A stretch of DNA of 64,000 nt from an uncultured Anaerolineae bacterium (GCA_937995825.1 CALKJO010000014.1:1-64000); one strand, 5' to 3'. Shown: positions 33,743 through 42,690, numbered from the stretch's first letter. The notes: generated by a model not told the origin, from the sequence alone. Numbers and translations: made by a program.

Positions 33743-34798
33743 GTGTTCGACTTGAAAGCCCACCTGCGCACCCTGACCGAAACCCACGCCCCATCCGGTC
33801 ATGAAGCCCCGATCCGCGCCGTCATCGAGCAGGCATGGCGCGATCTGGTCGACTCGCTGGAACAGGACAAGCTCGGCAGCCTGATCGGGATCAAAAGGGC
33901 GCCTCAGCCGCTCGATCCGCCGCGCAAAATCATGCTCTGCGCCCACATGGACGAGATCGGCTTGATGGTCGCCAATATCATCGACGGCTTCATCGCCGTC
34001 CAGCGCATCAGCGGCGTCGATAACCGGATCATGCTGGCGCAGGCGGTCATAGTACATGGCAGGCGTCCGCTGCCCGGCGTGGTGGCAGCCATGCCGCCGC
34101 ATCTGCTGACTCCGGCGATGCGGGCGCGCTATCCGGCGATGAACGAACTGCTGATCGATGTCGGCTTGCCGCCGCAGGAAGTCGCCGAATTGGTGCAGAT
34201 CGGCGATCTGATCACGATGGATGCTCCGATGGTCGAGTTATTGAATGAGCGAGCCGCCGGCAAAGCGATGGACAACCGCGCGTGCGTCGCGGCGGTCACC
34301 GTCTGTCTGCATCAGCTTCAGCGCCTGTATCATCAGTGGGATGTGTACGCGGTCGCCAGCGTGCAGGAAGAGACCGGGCTGTATGGCGCGGCGACGGCAG
34401 CGTATCACATCAATCCTGACGCCGCGATTGCGCTCGATGTGACCTTTGCGCCGCAGCCAGGAGTCGACTCGACCGACACCAGCGAGATGGGCGGCGGCGT
34501 CCCGGTTGGGATCGGACCGAATTTCCATCCGAAGCTGCTGGAGCGTCTGCGCCAAACCGCCAAGCGCGTCGAGATCAAAATCCAGAATGACCTGATCCCC
34601 GCCGAAAGCGGGACGGATGCCTGGGCGATCCAGGTGGCGCGCGAAGGCATCCCAACGCTGCTGATCGAAGTGCCGATCCGCAACATGCATTCGCCGGTCG
34701 AGACTGCCGATCTGCGCGACATCGACCGCGCGGGGCGGCTGCTGGCGGCGTTCATCGCCGATCTGGACGGGGCGTTTCTGGCGGCGGAGACGGTGTAA
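33743..34798 (+). CDS. M42-family metallo-aminopeptidase
   Basis: This 351-residue protein starts at GTG 33743 with GAGGAG upstream. Two-metal ligands and catalytic residues are visible in order: CAHMDEIG, GKAMDNRAC, SVQEETGLYG with the catalytic Glu pair, IALDVTFAP and RNMHSPVE with the final His. This matches the TET-type cytosolic aminopeptidase/glutamyl-aminopeptidase group, which form large hollow assemblies and degrade peptides. It is probably co-transcribed with the giant helical protein. The annotation cellulase M used for this family is historical and not supported. Confidence 0.9.
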   Translation: MFDLKAHLRTLTETHAPSGHEAPIRAVIEQAWRDLVDSLEQDKLGSLIGIKRAPQPLDPPRKIMLCAHMDEIGLMVANIIDGFIAVQRISGVDNRIMLAQAVIVHGRRPLPGVVAAMPPHLLTPAMRARYPAMNELLIDVGLPPQEVAELVQIGDLITMDAPMVELLNERAAGKAMDNRACVAAVTVCLHQLQRLYHQWDVYAVASVQEETGLYGAATAAYHINPDAAIALDVTFAPQPGVDSTDTSEMGGGVPVGIGPNFHPKLLERLRQTAKRVEIKIQNDLIPAESGTDAWAIQVAREGIPTLLIEVPIRNMHSPVETADLRDIDRAGRLLAAFIADLDGAFLAAETV

Positions 34799-34808
34799 GG
34801 ACTGATCA

Positions 34809-34835
34809 AACCGCAGAGAACGTAGACACGCAAAG
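34809..34835. repeat. Dispersed AACCGCAGAG-type repeat, copy 1
   Basis: AACCGCAGAG is followed by a G/A-rich block ending ACGCAAAG, in the gap between two convergent genes. A second copy is at 44081. Similar AACCRCAGAG elements are scattered in many bacterial genomes. Confidence 0.5.
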
Positions 34836-34883
34836 GAAATATCATGAGGAGATGAGCTGCGCACTCACCCCCTCACTCCGTTC

Positions 34884-37775
34884 TTACTGCCGGCGGGCGG
34901 TGATCTCATCGAGCGCCTGAGCCAGCGGCGCAAGCTTTGCCGCCAGCTCCGCCGGGCTGTCCCCGGTCAGGTGCAGGCGCAGGGCGCGGCGTCCGCGCGC
35001 GATCAGCGCCTCCATGTCGCCGGCTGCCTGCGCCGCTTTCAGCACGCCGAACGTGTAGACCGCGCCCGGAATCGCCAGATCGTGGGCGGAGTCGTCGCAG
35101 GTGATCTGAATGAAGATGCCGTTGTCGCCGCCGCCTTTGTGAAGCTGACCCGTGCTGTGTAAAAAGCGCGGTCCATAGCCGAGCGTGACCGCGCAGCGCA
35201 AAGCATGGCGGGCGCGCCGGCGCAGGTCTTCGAGCGTCTCGCTGATCTCCGGCAGCATCGGCAGATACGCCAGGATCGCCACATAATCGCCCTCCTGCGA
35301 GGCGTTCAGGATTGCCGCGATTGCCCCGCTGATGGTGTCTGCGTCCAGATGGTGCTGCGCTGCCAGCCGCCGCATCAGCTCATCCGTCTTGGGATCGAGG
35401 AACAGCGCCGCGCCACCCTCAGCCAGCGTCGGCTGCTGCGCCGGCAGACTGCCGTAGGTCTTGACATAGTCGAGCAGACGCCCGGTGTTCTGTTTGCTTT
35501 CGGTGACATTCGGCTCATCGAACGGGTTGATCCCTAAATGCATCCCGGCAATCGCCGTCGCGTATTCCCAGCGGAAGAATTCGCCGCCGATGGCATAAGC
35601 ATCGGGCAGATGCAGCTTGACCACTGGATGCCCCGCCTCCTGCAGAGCGCGCACGCCCGCATCGAGGTCGTCGTTGGCGTCGCCATCGACGCGCAGATAG
35701 ATGAACAGGCGGTCAGTGGCGTAGTCGTGGGGCTTGCCGACTGTCGCGCCGACGACGGGGATCAGTCCGCGCCCCTCTTTACCTGTGCTTTCGGCGATGA
35801 GCTGCTCCGCCCAATCCCCGAAAGAGTCGATGGACGGGCTGCAGATCAGCGTCACTTTATCCTGCCCGGCTTTGCCGATCACGCCCATGATCGCGCCCAG
35901 CCAGATGCCCGGATGCTCCGCAGCGGCGATCTTCGCCCCGCACGCCAGCATCATCGCGTCGGCGCTGGCTTTCAGGCGCGCCACATCGATGCCGATCAGC
36001 GCCGCCGGCACGAGTCCGAAGTAGCTCAGCGCGCTGTAGCGTCCGCCGATGTCGGCAGGATTCAGGAAGATGTCGCGGAAATGGCGCTCGCGGGCGAGCG
36101 CTTCAAGACCGCTGCCCGCATCGGTGATGGCGATGAACTGCGCGCCCTTGCGCCCGGTGCGCTCATAGAAATACTCGTAGAAACAGCTCGTCTCAATCGT
36201 GCTGCCCGACTTGCTGCTGACGATGAAGAGCGTCTTGCTCACATCGATCTGGCTTTCGAGGTGGCGGATATAGGTCGGATCGGTGCTGTCGAGCATCAGC
36301 AGGTTGGGGAAGCCGTCCGCCTTGCTCAGGCTCTTGTTCATCACTTCTGGCGCGAGGCTGCTGCCGCCCATGCCGAGCAAAACGACATGCTTGAGCGTCC
36401 CAGCGGCGAACTCGGCGGCGGCGGCATCGCGCAGCCCGGCGAGCCGGGCATAGTCGATGGTCTTATCGGTGTCCAACCAGCCGAGTCGATCCACAATCCT
36501 GGACACAATATTGGGATTGGTGTGCCACAGCGACGCATCCTTGTTCCATATGCGCGCGTTGATGAATTTGGCGTCGGCGTCCTTGAGAGCGGCTCTCACG
36601 GCGTCGGCATGGATGCCCAGCGCGACGTCCTGCTGCTTCATGACGCCCGTTTTCAGCACGTCGCGGCGCGCTTCGACCTGCGCCAGCAGACTGCGAAACG
36701 ACTCGCTGAAGGCTTCCACACCGTCCACCTGCAGCTGATGCGTGACTTGCTCAAGATCGATGCCCGCTTCAGCCAGCAGCTCGAGCGTTTGTTCGGCGTC
36801 GTCCACATCCTGCGTCAGCGTTTCCGCTACTTTGCCATGATCGATGAACGCCCTGAGCGCGTCCGGCGGCATCGTGTTGACCGTATCGCGCCCGATCAGG
36901 TTTTCGACATACATCGTGTCGGGATAGGCAGGGTTCTTGACGCCGGTCGAAGCCCACAGCAGCCGCTGCACCTGCGCGCCGGCGTCTCGCAGCGCCGCGA
37001 AGCGCTCGCCGTAGAAAATGCTTTGGAAGTACTTATAGGCGACTTTGGCGTTGGCGATGGCGGTCTTGCCTTTGAGCTTGTTGTTGAGCGCCACCCGCGC
37101 CAGATCGCGCCCCTGCGCCGCGCGGATATTGTTATCCAGCATCCGATCCACCACCGTATCGATGCGGCTCAGAAAGAAGCTGGCGACCGACGCGATCCGC
37201 GCCACGCTCTCGCCCGCCGCCATCCGCCGCTCCAGCCCGCGAATGAACGCCATCACCACTTGCTCATAGTTCTTCACACTGAAGATCAGCGTCACGTTGA
37301 TGTTGATGCCGGCGGCAATGGCTTCTTCAATTGCGGGGATGCCCGCCTCGGTCGCCGGAATCTTGATCATCGCATTCGGGCGGTTGACGCAGGCAAACAG
37401 CCGCTTCGCCTCCTCAACAGTGCTTTGCGTGTCGTTGGCGATCAGCGGCGAGACTTCCAGGCTGACGTAGCCATCGCGCGCCTCCGTCCGCTCATAGACC
37501 GGGCGCAGCAGATCGAGCGCATTCTGAATATCCTCGGTGGCGAGCCGCTCATAGATGTCGTAGGGCGATAGATCGAGCATCGTCATGATGGCAGGGTCAT
37601 AGTCGCTGCTGCTGCCGATGGCTTTCTGAAAGATGGTCGGGTTGGACGTGACGCCCAAAATGCCATCTTCATCGACCATCCGCTGAAGTTCGCCGCCAGT
37701 GATCAGGCTGCGTTGAATGTTGTCGTACCAGATGCTTTGTCCAAAGGACTGCACCTCGACAGGGGGACTCGCCAT
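34884..37775 (-). CDS. Bifunctional transaldolase / glucose-6-phosphate isomerase
   Basis: This 963-residue fusion has an N-terminal transaldolase (about 1-370), with GILGVTSNPTIFQKAI and the Schiff-base Lys of NAMIKIPATEAG (about Lys138), and a C-terminal phosphoglucose isomerase (about 400-960), with LLGMGGSSLAPEV and VSSKSGSTIETS. Transaldolase exchanges a three-carbon unit between sugar phosphates; the isomerase links glucose-6-P and fructose-6-P. Fusing them joins the pentose-phosphate pathway to upper glycolysis. Such fusions are known in some Chloroflexota and other bacteria. The start at ATG 37775 has GAGGAG 8 bp upstream; a GTG directly before it (37778) is possible. Confidence 0.95.
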   Translation of the reverse strand: MASPPVEVQSFGQSIWYDNIQRSLITGGELQRMVDEDGILGVTSNPTIFQKAIGSSSDYDPAIMTMLDLSPYDIYERLATEDIQNALDLLRPVYERTEARDGYVSLEVSPLIANDTQSTVEEAKRLFACVNRPNAMIKIPATEAGIPAIEEAIAAGININVTLIFSVKNYEQVVMAFIRGLERRMAAGESVARIASVASFFLSRIDTVVDRMLDNNIRAAQGRDLARVALNNKLKGKTAIANAKVAYKYFQSIFYGERFAALRDAGAQVQRLLWASTGVKNPAYPDTMYVENLIGRDTVNTMPPDALRAFIDHGKVAETLTQDVDDAEQTLELLAEAGIDLEQVTHQLQVDGVEAFSESFRSLLAQVEARRDVLKTGVMKQQDVALGIHADAVRAALKDADAKFINARIWNKDASLWHTNPNIVSRIVDRLGWLDTDKTIDYARLAGLRDAAAAEFAAGTLKHVVLLGMGGSSLAPEVMNKSLSKADGFPNLLMLDSTDPTYIRHLESQIDVSKTLFIVSSKSGSTIETSCFYEYFYERTGRKGAQFIAITDAGSGLEALARERHFRDIFLNPADIGGRYSALSYFGLVPAALIGIDVARLKASADAMMLACGAKIAAAEHPGIWLGAIMGVIGKAGQDKVTLICSPSIDSFGDWAEQLIAESTGKEGRGLIPVVGATVGKPHDYATDRLFIYLRVDGDANDDLDAGVRALQEAGHPVVKLHLPDAYAIGGEFFRWEYATAIAGMHLGINPFDEPNVTESKQNTGRLLDYVKTYGSLPAQQPTLAEGGAALFLDPKTDELMRRLAAQHHLDADTISGAIAAILNASQEGDYVAILAYLPMLPEISETLEDLRRRARHALRCAVTLGYGPRFLHSTGQLHKGGGDNGIFIQITCDDSAHDLAIPGAVYTFGVLKAAQAAGDMEALIARGRRALRLHLTGDSPAELAAKLAPLAQALDEITARRQ

Positions 37776-37817
37776 CACAAATGCTCCTCTTTTTCAAATT
37801 TGCCCACTTTCCCACCG

Positions 37818-37823
37818 ATTATA
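37818..37823 (-). promoter_or_regulatory. -10 element TATAAT for the Tal-Pgi gene
   Basis: Minus-strand TATAAT lies 42 bp upstream of the ATG. The hexamer at 17 bp (ATGTTC) is a poor -35. Confidence 0.5.
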
Positions 37824-37865
37824 GCGCCTGACAGCATGAAGAACATAGTCATGCCGCCGCGCCCA

Positions 37866-38411
37866 TCAAAACGCCCACTCGCGGCGCAGCAAGCCGTATA
37901 ACAGCATATCATGGCGCTGCCCGTCGCGGTGCAGCGCCTCACGATATACCCCCTCGCGCACAAACCCCAGTTTCTCATACAGCCGAATCGCGGCTTCGTT
38001 GTAGCTGAAGACCGTGAGCTGAAGCCGGTGCAGATTCAGCTCACGAAACGCGAAGGCGATCAGCAGCCGCATCGCTTCCGTGCCATACCCCAAGCCCCGG
38101 TTGATCGGGTCGCCGATGGCGATGCTGACCCACGCCGTCCCGTTCGTCCATTGAATCGCGTCGATGTCGCAAAACCCGATCATCGCCTCGTCGTCATGGC
38201 GGCGGATCGCGAACGGATACGAATCGGTTGGCTTGAGCAGATCATCCACCAGCGCTTGCAGGCGCGTGATCGAGCGCGGATACGCCGCCCGCGCATCGAA
38301 CAGCCGCACAAATTCGCTGTTTTCATACCAGCGCTGCCAGGTATGCACATCGTCCGGCTGCGGCGCGGTCAAGCGGATACGCGCGCCGTGAAGGAGGTTG
38401 TCTAAATCCAT
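37866..38411 (-). CDS. GNAT-family acetyltransferase (RimJ/RimL type)
   Basis: This 181-residue protein from ATG 38411 (MDLDNLLHGARIRLTAPQPDD) has the RimJ/RimL layout: the strand MIGFCDIDAIQW, the acetyl-CoA loop GDPINRGLGYGTEAMRLL, the core RLQLTVFSYNEAAIRLYEKLG and FVREGVYREALHRDGQRHDML. It transfers an acetyl group from acetyl-CoA to an amine; candidates are ribosomal-protein N-termini or polyamines, but the substrate is unknown. The longer frame to 38495 has no ribosome site. Confidence 0.88.
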   Translation of the reverse strand: MDLDNLLHGARIRLTAPQPDDVHTWQRWYENSEFVRLFDARAAYPRSITRLQALVDDLLKPTDSYPFAIRRHDDEAMIGFCDIDAIQWTNGTAWVSIAIGDPINRGLGYGTEAMRLLIAFAFRELNLHRLQLTVFSYNEAAIRLYEKLGFVREGVYREALHRDGQRHDMLLYGLLRREWAF

Positions 38412-38543
38412 TGTAAATGCGCCCTTTTGATCGGCGATTATACGGCGGAGGGCAGCCGAACGACAAGTAGACATGCCGCGCGGCGAAAATCGCATGTAGG
38501 ATCAAAAAAAGCACGTATAAACGCATAATAATGGAGATCAGAC

Positions 38544-38948
38544 ATGACTCGGGGGCTGATAGCTAGGCTGGCGCTGCTGGCGATCCTCGCGGCAGCGCGC
38601 CAAACGGGTGCAGCGGCGTGTCCGAGCGCGCCGCAGTCGATCATCGGCGCTGGCATGGAGCTGATCGTCGCGCCGGGCATCGAGGCGCTCAATGTGCGGG
38701 CGCTGCCCGCCCGTGATACCGGCATCGTCGCGCGCTTATCGGCGGGGATGCGCCTGCGCGCCGTCGGCGGGCGAAGCTGCGGCGGACGCTACGTCTGGCG
38801 GCGCGTCGAGCTGCCCAACGGCGCGCGCGGCTGGGTCGCAGAGGGCGACTGGGACGGCTACTACTTGATTCCAGCCGACGGGCGGCGCATCCCGACGCCG
38901 TTCGCCTGGTCATGTCCGCCGCTGCGCCGCTGTTTGGCGCGTGATTGA
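38544..38948 (+). CDS. Small secreted SH3-like protein, paralogue of the one at 16874
   Basis: This 134-residue protein has a signal peptide (GLIARLALLAILAAARQTGA) and one SH3b-like domain: ALNVRALPARDTGIVARL entry, RYVWRRVELPNGARGWVAEG closing. It has four Cys, with ACPSA and RSCGGRY in positions like those of the 16874 protein, plus a C-terminal SCPPLRRC pair. GGAGATCAG precedes the ATG. Wall or surface binding is likely; no enzyme domain is seen. Confidence 0.75.
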   Translation: MTRGLIARLALLAILAAARQTGAAACPSAPQSIIGAGMELIVAPGIEALNVRALPARDTGIVARLSAGMRLRAVGGRSCGGRYVWRRVELPNGARGWVAEGDWDGYYLIPADGRRIPTPFAWSCPPLRRCLARD

Positions 38949-39085
38949 GCAGGCGCATTTACGAATTTCTAACACAAGTATGTTACAGTCTGCACGACGA
39001 CGGTATGAGTCGCCGTTCGCTTTCGCGTCGTTAGGGCGCGGATCAAGTAGTAAGAATGATCGATTAGATTACAGAGAGGGTCATG

Positions 39086-40375
39086 ATGAGATTTCGACGC
39101 GCACTGCTGCTGCTTTTGTTAGTGATGAGTGCTTCAGTATCGATGGTGAGCGCGCAGGAGCCAGCCATCGCAGCTGTGCCATGCGAGCAGCCTGGGACGC
39201 TCACCATGTGGGTCTGGGATGAAAACTGGGCGCGGGTCATCGGCGCGTCCATCGAGGCATGGAAGGAAAATTACTGCCCCGGCGCGGAAGTCAATCTCTC
39301 CGTCCAGCCCTGGGGGCAGTACTGGGACTTGCTGGCGACCAACGCGGCGGGCGGCGATCTGCCCGATGTCTTCAACATGTCGCAGGATCGCTTCTTCTTC
39401 TACGCCAGCAACGAGACGCTGCTCGACCTGCAGCCCTATTTCGATGAAGCCGGCGTCGATACCAGCCTGTGGGGATCGGGCATGATCGACCCGTACCGCT
39501 GGGGCGAGGATCGCGATCTCTACGCCGCGCCCGTCAACTGGGATACGATTGCCATCTTCTATAATAAAGACCTGTTCGACGCCGCCGGTCTGGACTACCC
39601 GACCAGCGATTGGACGTGGGACGATTTCGCCGCCGCCGCTGCCGCCCTGACCGATCCCGCCAACGATGTCTACGGCGCGGCGGTCTACAGCGAATATCAG
39701 GCGGGCTATCCCAATTTCATCGCCTCCACCGGCATCGCTCCGGTCGTCAACCCCGCGCGCACCGAATGCACGCTCGATGATCCCGCCAGCCTTGAGGCGC
39801 TTAACTTCCTCAAGGGGCTGTATGACGCCGGCTACATGCCCAGCATCTCCATCATGGGCGGCGCATCGGCGGACGACGCCTTCAACTTCTGGCTGGCGGG
39901 GCGCGTCGCCATGGTCTCCGGCGGCTCATGGAAGCTGCCCGCCGCGATTGAACAGGCGTCCTTCAACTGGAATGTTGTCCAGCTTCCGCGCAACCCCGAC
40001 AGCGGTCGCACCCGCTCCATCCTGCACTCGGTCGGCTATGTCGCCTCATCCCGCGCCGCCAACCCCGATCTAGCCGCCAACCTGATCCTCTTCCTCGCCA
40101 GCGATGAGGGTCAGCGCTTCTTCGCCGAAGGCGGCGGCGTCGCGCCCGCCAATCCGGCAGTCCAAGATCAGTGGATCAATGCCTTTGGCGATGTCGGCGT
40201 CAATATTCAGGCGTTCGTCGACGCCACCCAGGACTCGCAGGGCGTGACCGTCTTCGGTGAAATCTGGGACAATATCAACACCGAGCTGGTCATCAACATC
40301 TTCGACCTCGGCATGAGCGTTGAGGATGCCGTCGCGTCGGCGTGCGCGGCAGTGCAGCCCTTCCTCAACCAGTAA
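39086..40375 (+). CDS. Extracellular solute-binding protein, family 1 (sugar ABC type), orphan
   Basis: This 429-residue protein has a classical signal peptide (RALLLLLLVMSASVSMVSAQ) and the family-1 fold: GTLTMWVWDENWARVI at the start, VNLSVQPWGQYWDLL, LPDVFNMSQDRFFFYA, WDTIAIFYNKDLFDAAGL, FWLAGRVAMVSGGSW and LFLASDEGQRFFAE. It should bind an oligosaccharide or polyol for an ABC importer, but no permease or ATPase is present in the window. There is no lipobox, unusual for a monoderm-like cell. Of two adjacent ATGs (39083, 39086) the second is better spaced from GAGAGGG. A strong hairpin terminator follows. Confidence 0.88.
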   Translation: MRFRRALLLLLLVMSASVSMVSAQEPAIAAVPCEQPGTLTMWVWDENWARVIGASIEAWKENYCPGAEVNLSVQPWGQYWDLLATNAAGGDLPDVFNMSQDRFFFYASNETLLDLQPYFDEAGVDTSLWGSGMIDPYRWGEDRDLYAAPVNWDTIAIFYNKDLFDAAGLDYPTSDWTWDDFAAAAAALTDPANDVYGAAVYSEYQAGYPNFIASTGIAPVVNPARTECTLDDPASLEALNFLKGLYDAGYMPSISIMGGASADDAFNFWLAGRVAMVSGGSWKLPAAIEQASFNWNVVQLPRNPDSGRTRSILHSVGYVASSRAANPDLAANLILFLASDEGQRFFAEGGGVAPANPAVQDQWINAFGDVGVNIQAFVDATQDSQGVTVFGEIWDNINTELVINIFDLGMSVEDAVASACAAVQPFLNQ

Positions 40376-40409
40376 ACCGCCGCCCCTTACCCCCCACATG
40401 CTGCGCGCT

Positions 40410-40439
40410 GCCCTCTCTCTCCACACGGAGAGAGGGGGC
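40410..40439 (+). terminator. Strong hairpin after the solute-binding gene
   Basis: GCCCTCTCTCTCC (40410-40422) pairs with GGAGAGAGGGGGC (40427-40439), 13 pairs including one G-T, around ACAC. No T-run follows; the next bases are G-rich. It may act as terminator or RNA-stabilising stem. Confidence 0.6.
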
Positions 40440-40527
40440 GGGGGGAAGATGAGAAAAGCCGCCTGTCCCCGCCTTGCATCCCTCAGCGCTCCCTCATTCT
40501 AACCAAGTTCGTACCATCGCCGTGATA

Positions 40528-40562
40528 GAACAGGTGTACAATCACAGCCAAACATTGTGATT
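40528..40562 (+). promoter_or_regulatory. Promoter and operator region of the LexA-type HTH gene
   Basis: GAACAGGTGTAC (40528-40539) is one base off the SOS dyad, and overlaps a TACAAT -10 (40537-40542). It adjoins AATCACA (40540-40546) and TGTGATT (40556-40562), a perfect 7-bp inverted repeat with a 9-nt spacer. Either dyad could bind the HTH protein encoded 20 bp downstream, or LexA. Confidence 0.5.
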
Positions 40563-40583
40563 TTGTTACATCTCGGAGTCGGC

Positions 40584-40790
40584 ATGAAGTCGGACACCAC
40601 CCAGCGCGTTTTTGCCTTTATTCGTGACTATCAGACCAACAACCGCCGACCGCCGACTGTGCGCGAGATCGGCGCGGCGCTCAAGCTGGCTCCATCAACC
40701 GTGGCGCGGCACTTGCATCATCTGGAGACTCAGCGCAAGATCGCCCGTGAGCCGCGCAAAGCGCGCGGGATACGCATTCTGCGAGACTAA
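40584..40790 (+). CDS. Stand-alone LexA-type winged-helix DNA-binding protein
   Basis: This 68-residue protein consists only of the LexA N-terminal DNA-binding domain: RVFAFIRDYQTNNRRPPTVREIGAALKLAPSTVARHLHHL, followed by a wing and a basic end RKARGIRIL. The S24 protease domain is absent, and the frame ends cleanly at TAA, so it is not an evident truncation by mutation. ATG 40584 has GGAG upstream; 40557 would add nine residues over the promoter. Lacking self-cleavage, it could be a constitutive repressor or compete with LexA. A CoA-transferase gene starts 10 bp later. Confidence 0.8.
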   Translation: MKSDTTQRVFAFIRDYQTNNRRPPTVREIGAALKLAPSTVARHLHHLETQRKIAREPRKARGIRILRD

Positions 40791-40800
40791 CACTGCGAGA

Positions 40801-42012
40801 ATGACCATGAAACAAGAGGTCAGCAGCGCGCTGCCGCTGGATGGGGTGATGGTGTTGGATTTCACGCGCGTGCTGGCGGGTCCTTTCTGCACCATGCTCC
40901 TAGGCGATCTCGGCGCCGATGTGATCAAGATCGAGCCGCCCGATGGCGACGAAACGCGCGGCTGGGGTCCGCCGTTCGCGCCGGACGGCACGAGCGCTTA
41001 CTATCTCTGCGCCAACCGCAGCAAGCGCTCAATAACGCTCAACCTCAAACACCCCGACGCGCAGCAGATCGCCCGCGATCTGGCAGATCGGGCGCAGGTG
41101 GTGGTCGAAAATTTCAAGCCCGGCGGCATGGCGCGCTTCGGCTTGGACTACGAGACGCTGCGCGCGCGCAGTCCGGCGCTGGTCTACGCCAGCATCACCG
41201 GCTACGGTCAGACCGGCGCATTCCGAGATCGCCCCGGCTATGACTTTGTCATTCAGGCGCAGAGCGGGCTGATGGCGATCACGGGGGAGGTGGACGGCGC
41301 GCCGATGAAAGTTGGAGTCGCCATCTGCGACGTGGTGGCGGGCTTGTTCGCGGCGTCCTCCATCCTGGCAGCGCTCTGCGGCGCGCAGCGGACGGGCGTC
41401 GGGCGCTATTTGGACATCGCTCTGCTGGACACGGCGGCGGCGGCGCTGGTCAACGTGGCGGCGGGCGCGCTCATCAGCGCTCAGGACGCCGGGCGCTATG
41501 GCAGCGCCCATCCGAGCATCGTCCCCTATCAGCCGTTCATGGCATCCGACCGACCGTTTGCGCTGGCGGTCGGCAGTGACCGCCAGTTTCGGGCGCTGTG
41601 CGCCGTGATCGGGCATCCTGAATGGGCGGACGATCCCCGCTTTGCCACCAACCGCGCGCGCGTGACCAACCGAACGGCGCTCATCCCACTCCTGGAAGCG
41701 ATTTTCGTTGAAAAGCCGGCGGCAGCATGGATCGAAGCGTGTTTAGGGGCGGGGATTCCGGCGGGCGAGATCAACACCGTCGGCGAAATGCTCAACAGCG
41801 CGCAGATCGCGGCGCGCGGGCTGATCCACGAGATCGACCTTGACGGCATGGCGGCGCGCATCCTCGGCAGCCCGGTGCATCTCGACGGCGCGCCGCTGCC
41901 CATACGCCGGCTGCCGCCCAAGCTCGGCGCGGATACCGACGCCATCCTGCGCGACATGCTGGGGCTGAGCGCGGCGGCGGTCGAGCGCCTGCGCGCAGAC
42001 GGCGCGTTATAA
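40801..42012 (+). CDS. Class III CoA transferase (CaiB/BaiF family)
   Basis: This 403-residue protein has the family-III signs: GVMVLDFTRVLAGPFCTMLLG and DLGADVIKIEPPDGDETR at the N-terminus, YYLCANRSKRSITLNLKH, and the active-site Asp in RPGYDFVIQAQSGLM (about residue 153). It moves CoA between carboxylic acids such as formate/oxalate, carnitine or succinate/mesaconate. The acid pair is unknown. It follows the LexA-type HTH gene on one likely transcript. ATG 40801 is used (MTMKQEVSSALP); 40807 is nearly as likely. Confidence 0.9.
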   Translation: MTMKQEVSSALPLDGVMVLDFTRVLAGPFCTMLLGDLGADVIKIEPPDGDETRGWGPPFAPDGTSAYYLCANRSKRSITLNLKHPDAQQIARDLADRAQVVVENFKPGGMARFGLDYETLRARSPALVYASITGYGQTGAFRDRPGYDFVIQAQSGLMAITGEVDGAPMKVGVAICDVVAGLFAASSILAALCGAQRTGVGRYLDIALLDTAAAALVNVAAGALISAQDAGRYGSAHPSIVPYQPFMASDRPFALAVGSDRQFRALCAVIGHPEWADDPRFATNRARVTNRTALIPLLEAIFVEKPAAAWIEACLGAGIPAGEINTVGEMLNSAQIAARGLIHEIDLDGMAARILGSPVHLDGAPLPIRRLPPKLGADTDAILRDMLGLSAAAVERLRADGAL

Positions 42013-42046
42013 TCGGCGTGAAGCAATGCGAGGAGGCAGACCGACC

Positions 42047-42652
42047 TTGACCACCCTCTTGATCGGGACGACCAACCAGGGCAAGCTGCGCGAATTTGAA
42101 GCCATTTTAGGCATCCTGTCGGCGGACGGCGTGACGCTGGCGAATCTGCGCGATGTCGGCTTGGACTCGCTGGAGCTGGACGAACCCTACGCCACGTTTG
42201 CCGACAATGCGCGCCACAAAGCCGCCTGGTATGCGCGCCAGACCGGGCTGATCGCGCTGGCGGACGACTCCGGCTTGCTGGTCGATGCCCTCGATGGACG
42301 CCCCGGCGTCTATTCGGCGCGCTACGCCCCCGGCACGGACGCGGATCGGTGTACCAAGCTGCTCGCTGAGCTGACGGGCGTCCCGGATGAACGGCGGACA
42401 GCGCGCTTTGTCTGCGCGGTTGCCGTCGTCGATCCCGCCAGTGGGCGCACGGTCGAGGCGCAGGGAGTCGTCGAGGGGCGCATCGCCCACCAACCGACCG
42501 GAACGAGCGGATTCGGCTTCGATCCGATCTTCATCCCGCACGGCAGCGCCGTCAGCCTGAGCGCGATGGGCGAGGACAAGCACGCCATCAGCCACCGCGG
42601 ACGCGCCGCCCGCGCCGCTTTAGCGGGCGTTCGCGCGCTCATCAAGGGATGA
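42047..42652 (+). CDS. rdgB: dITP/XTP pyrophosphatase (RdgB/HAM1)
   Basis: This 201-residue protein starts at TTG 42047, with GAGGAGG 10 bp upstream; the start TTLLIGTTNQGKLREF fits the family, whereas the ATG at 42026 precedes the Shine-Dalgarno. Motifs: TNQGK, ADDSGLLVDALDGRPGVYSARYA, SGFGFDPIF and AMGEDKHAISHRGRA. It hydrolyses dITP, dUTP-like and XTP to monophosphates, keeping deaminated purines out of DNA and RNA. TATAAT at 42008-42013, at the end of the CoA transferase gene, could be its own promoter. Confidence 0.92.
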   Translation: MTTLLIGTTNQGKLREFEAILGILSADGVTLANLRDVGLDSLELDEPYATFADNARHKAAWYARQTGLIALADDSGLLVDALDGRPGVYSARYAPGTDADRCTKLLAELTGVPDERRTARFVCAVAVVDPASGRTVEAQGVVEGRIAHQPTGTSGFGFDPIFIPHGSAVSLSAMGEDKHAISHRGRAARAALAGVRALIKG

Positions 42653-42690
42653 GGGGCGAGGCTGTCCTCATCTCGTGCGCGTCATTCCGC

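Noticed and set aside
35538..37571. 677-codon open frame antisense to the Tal-Pgi gene
   Set aside because: The opposite strand carries a complete, motif-rich bifunctional enzyme; the antisense translation has no recognisable domain.
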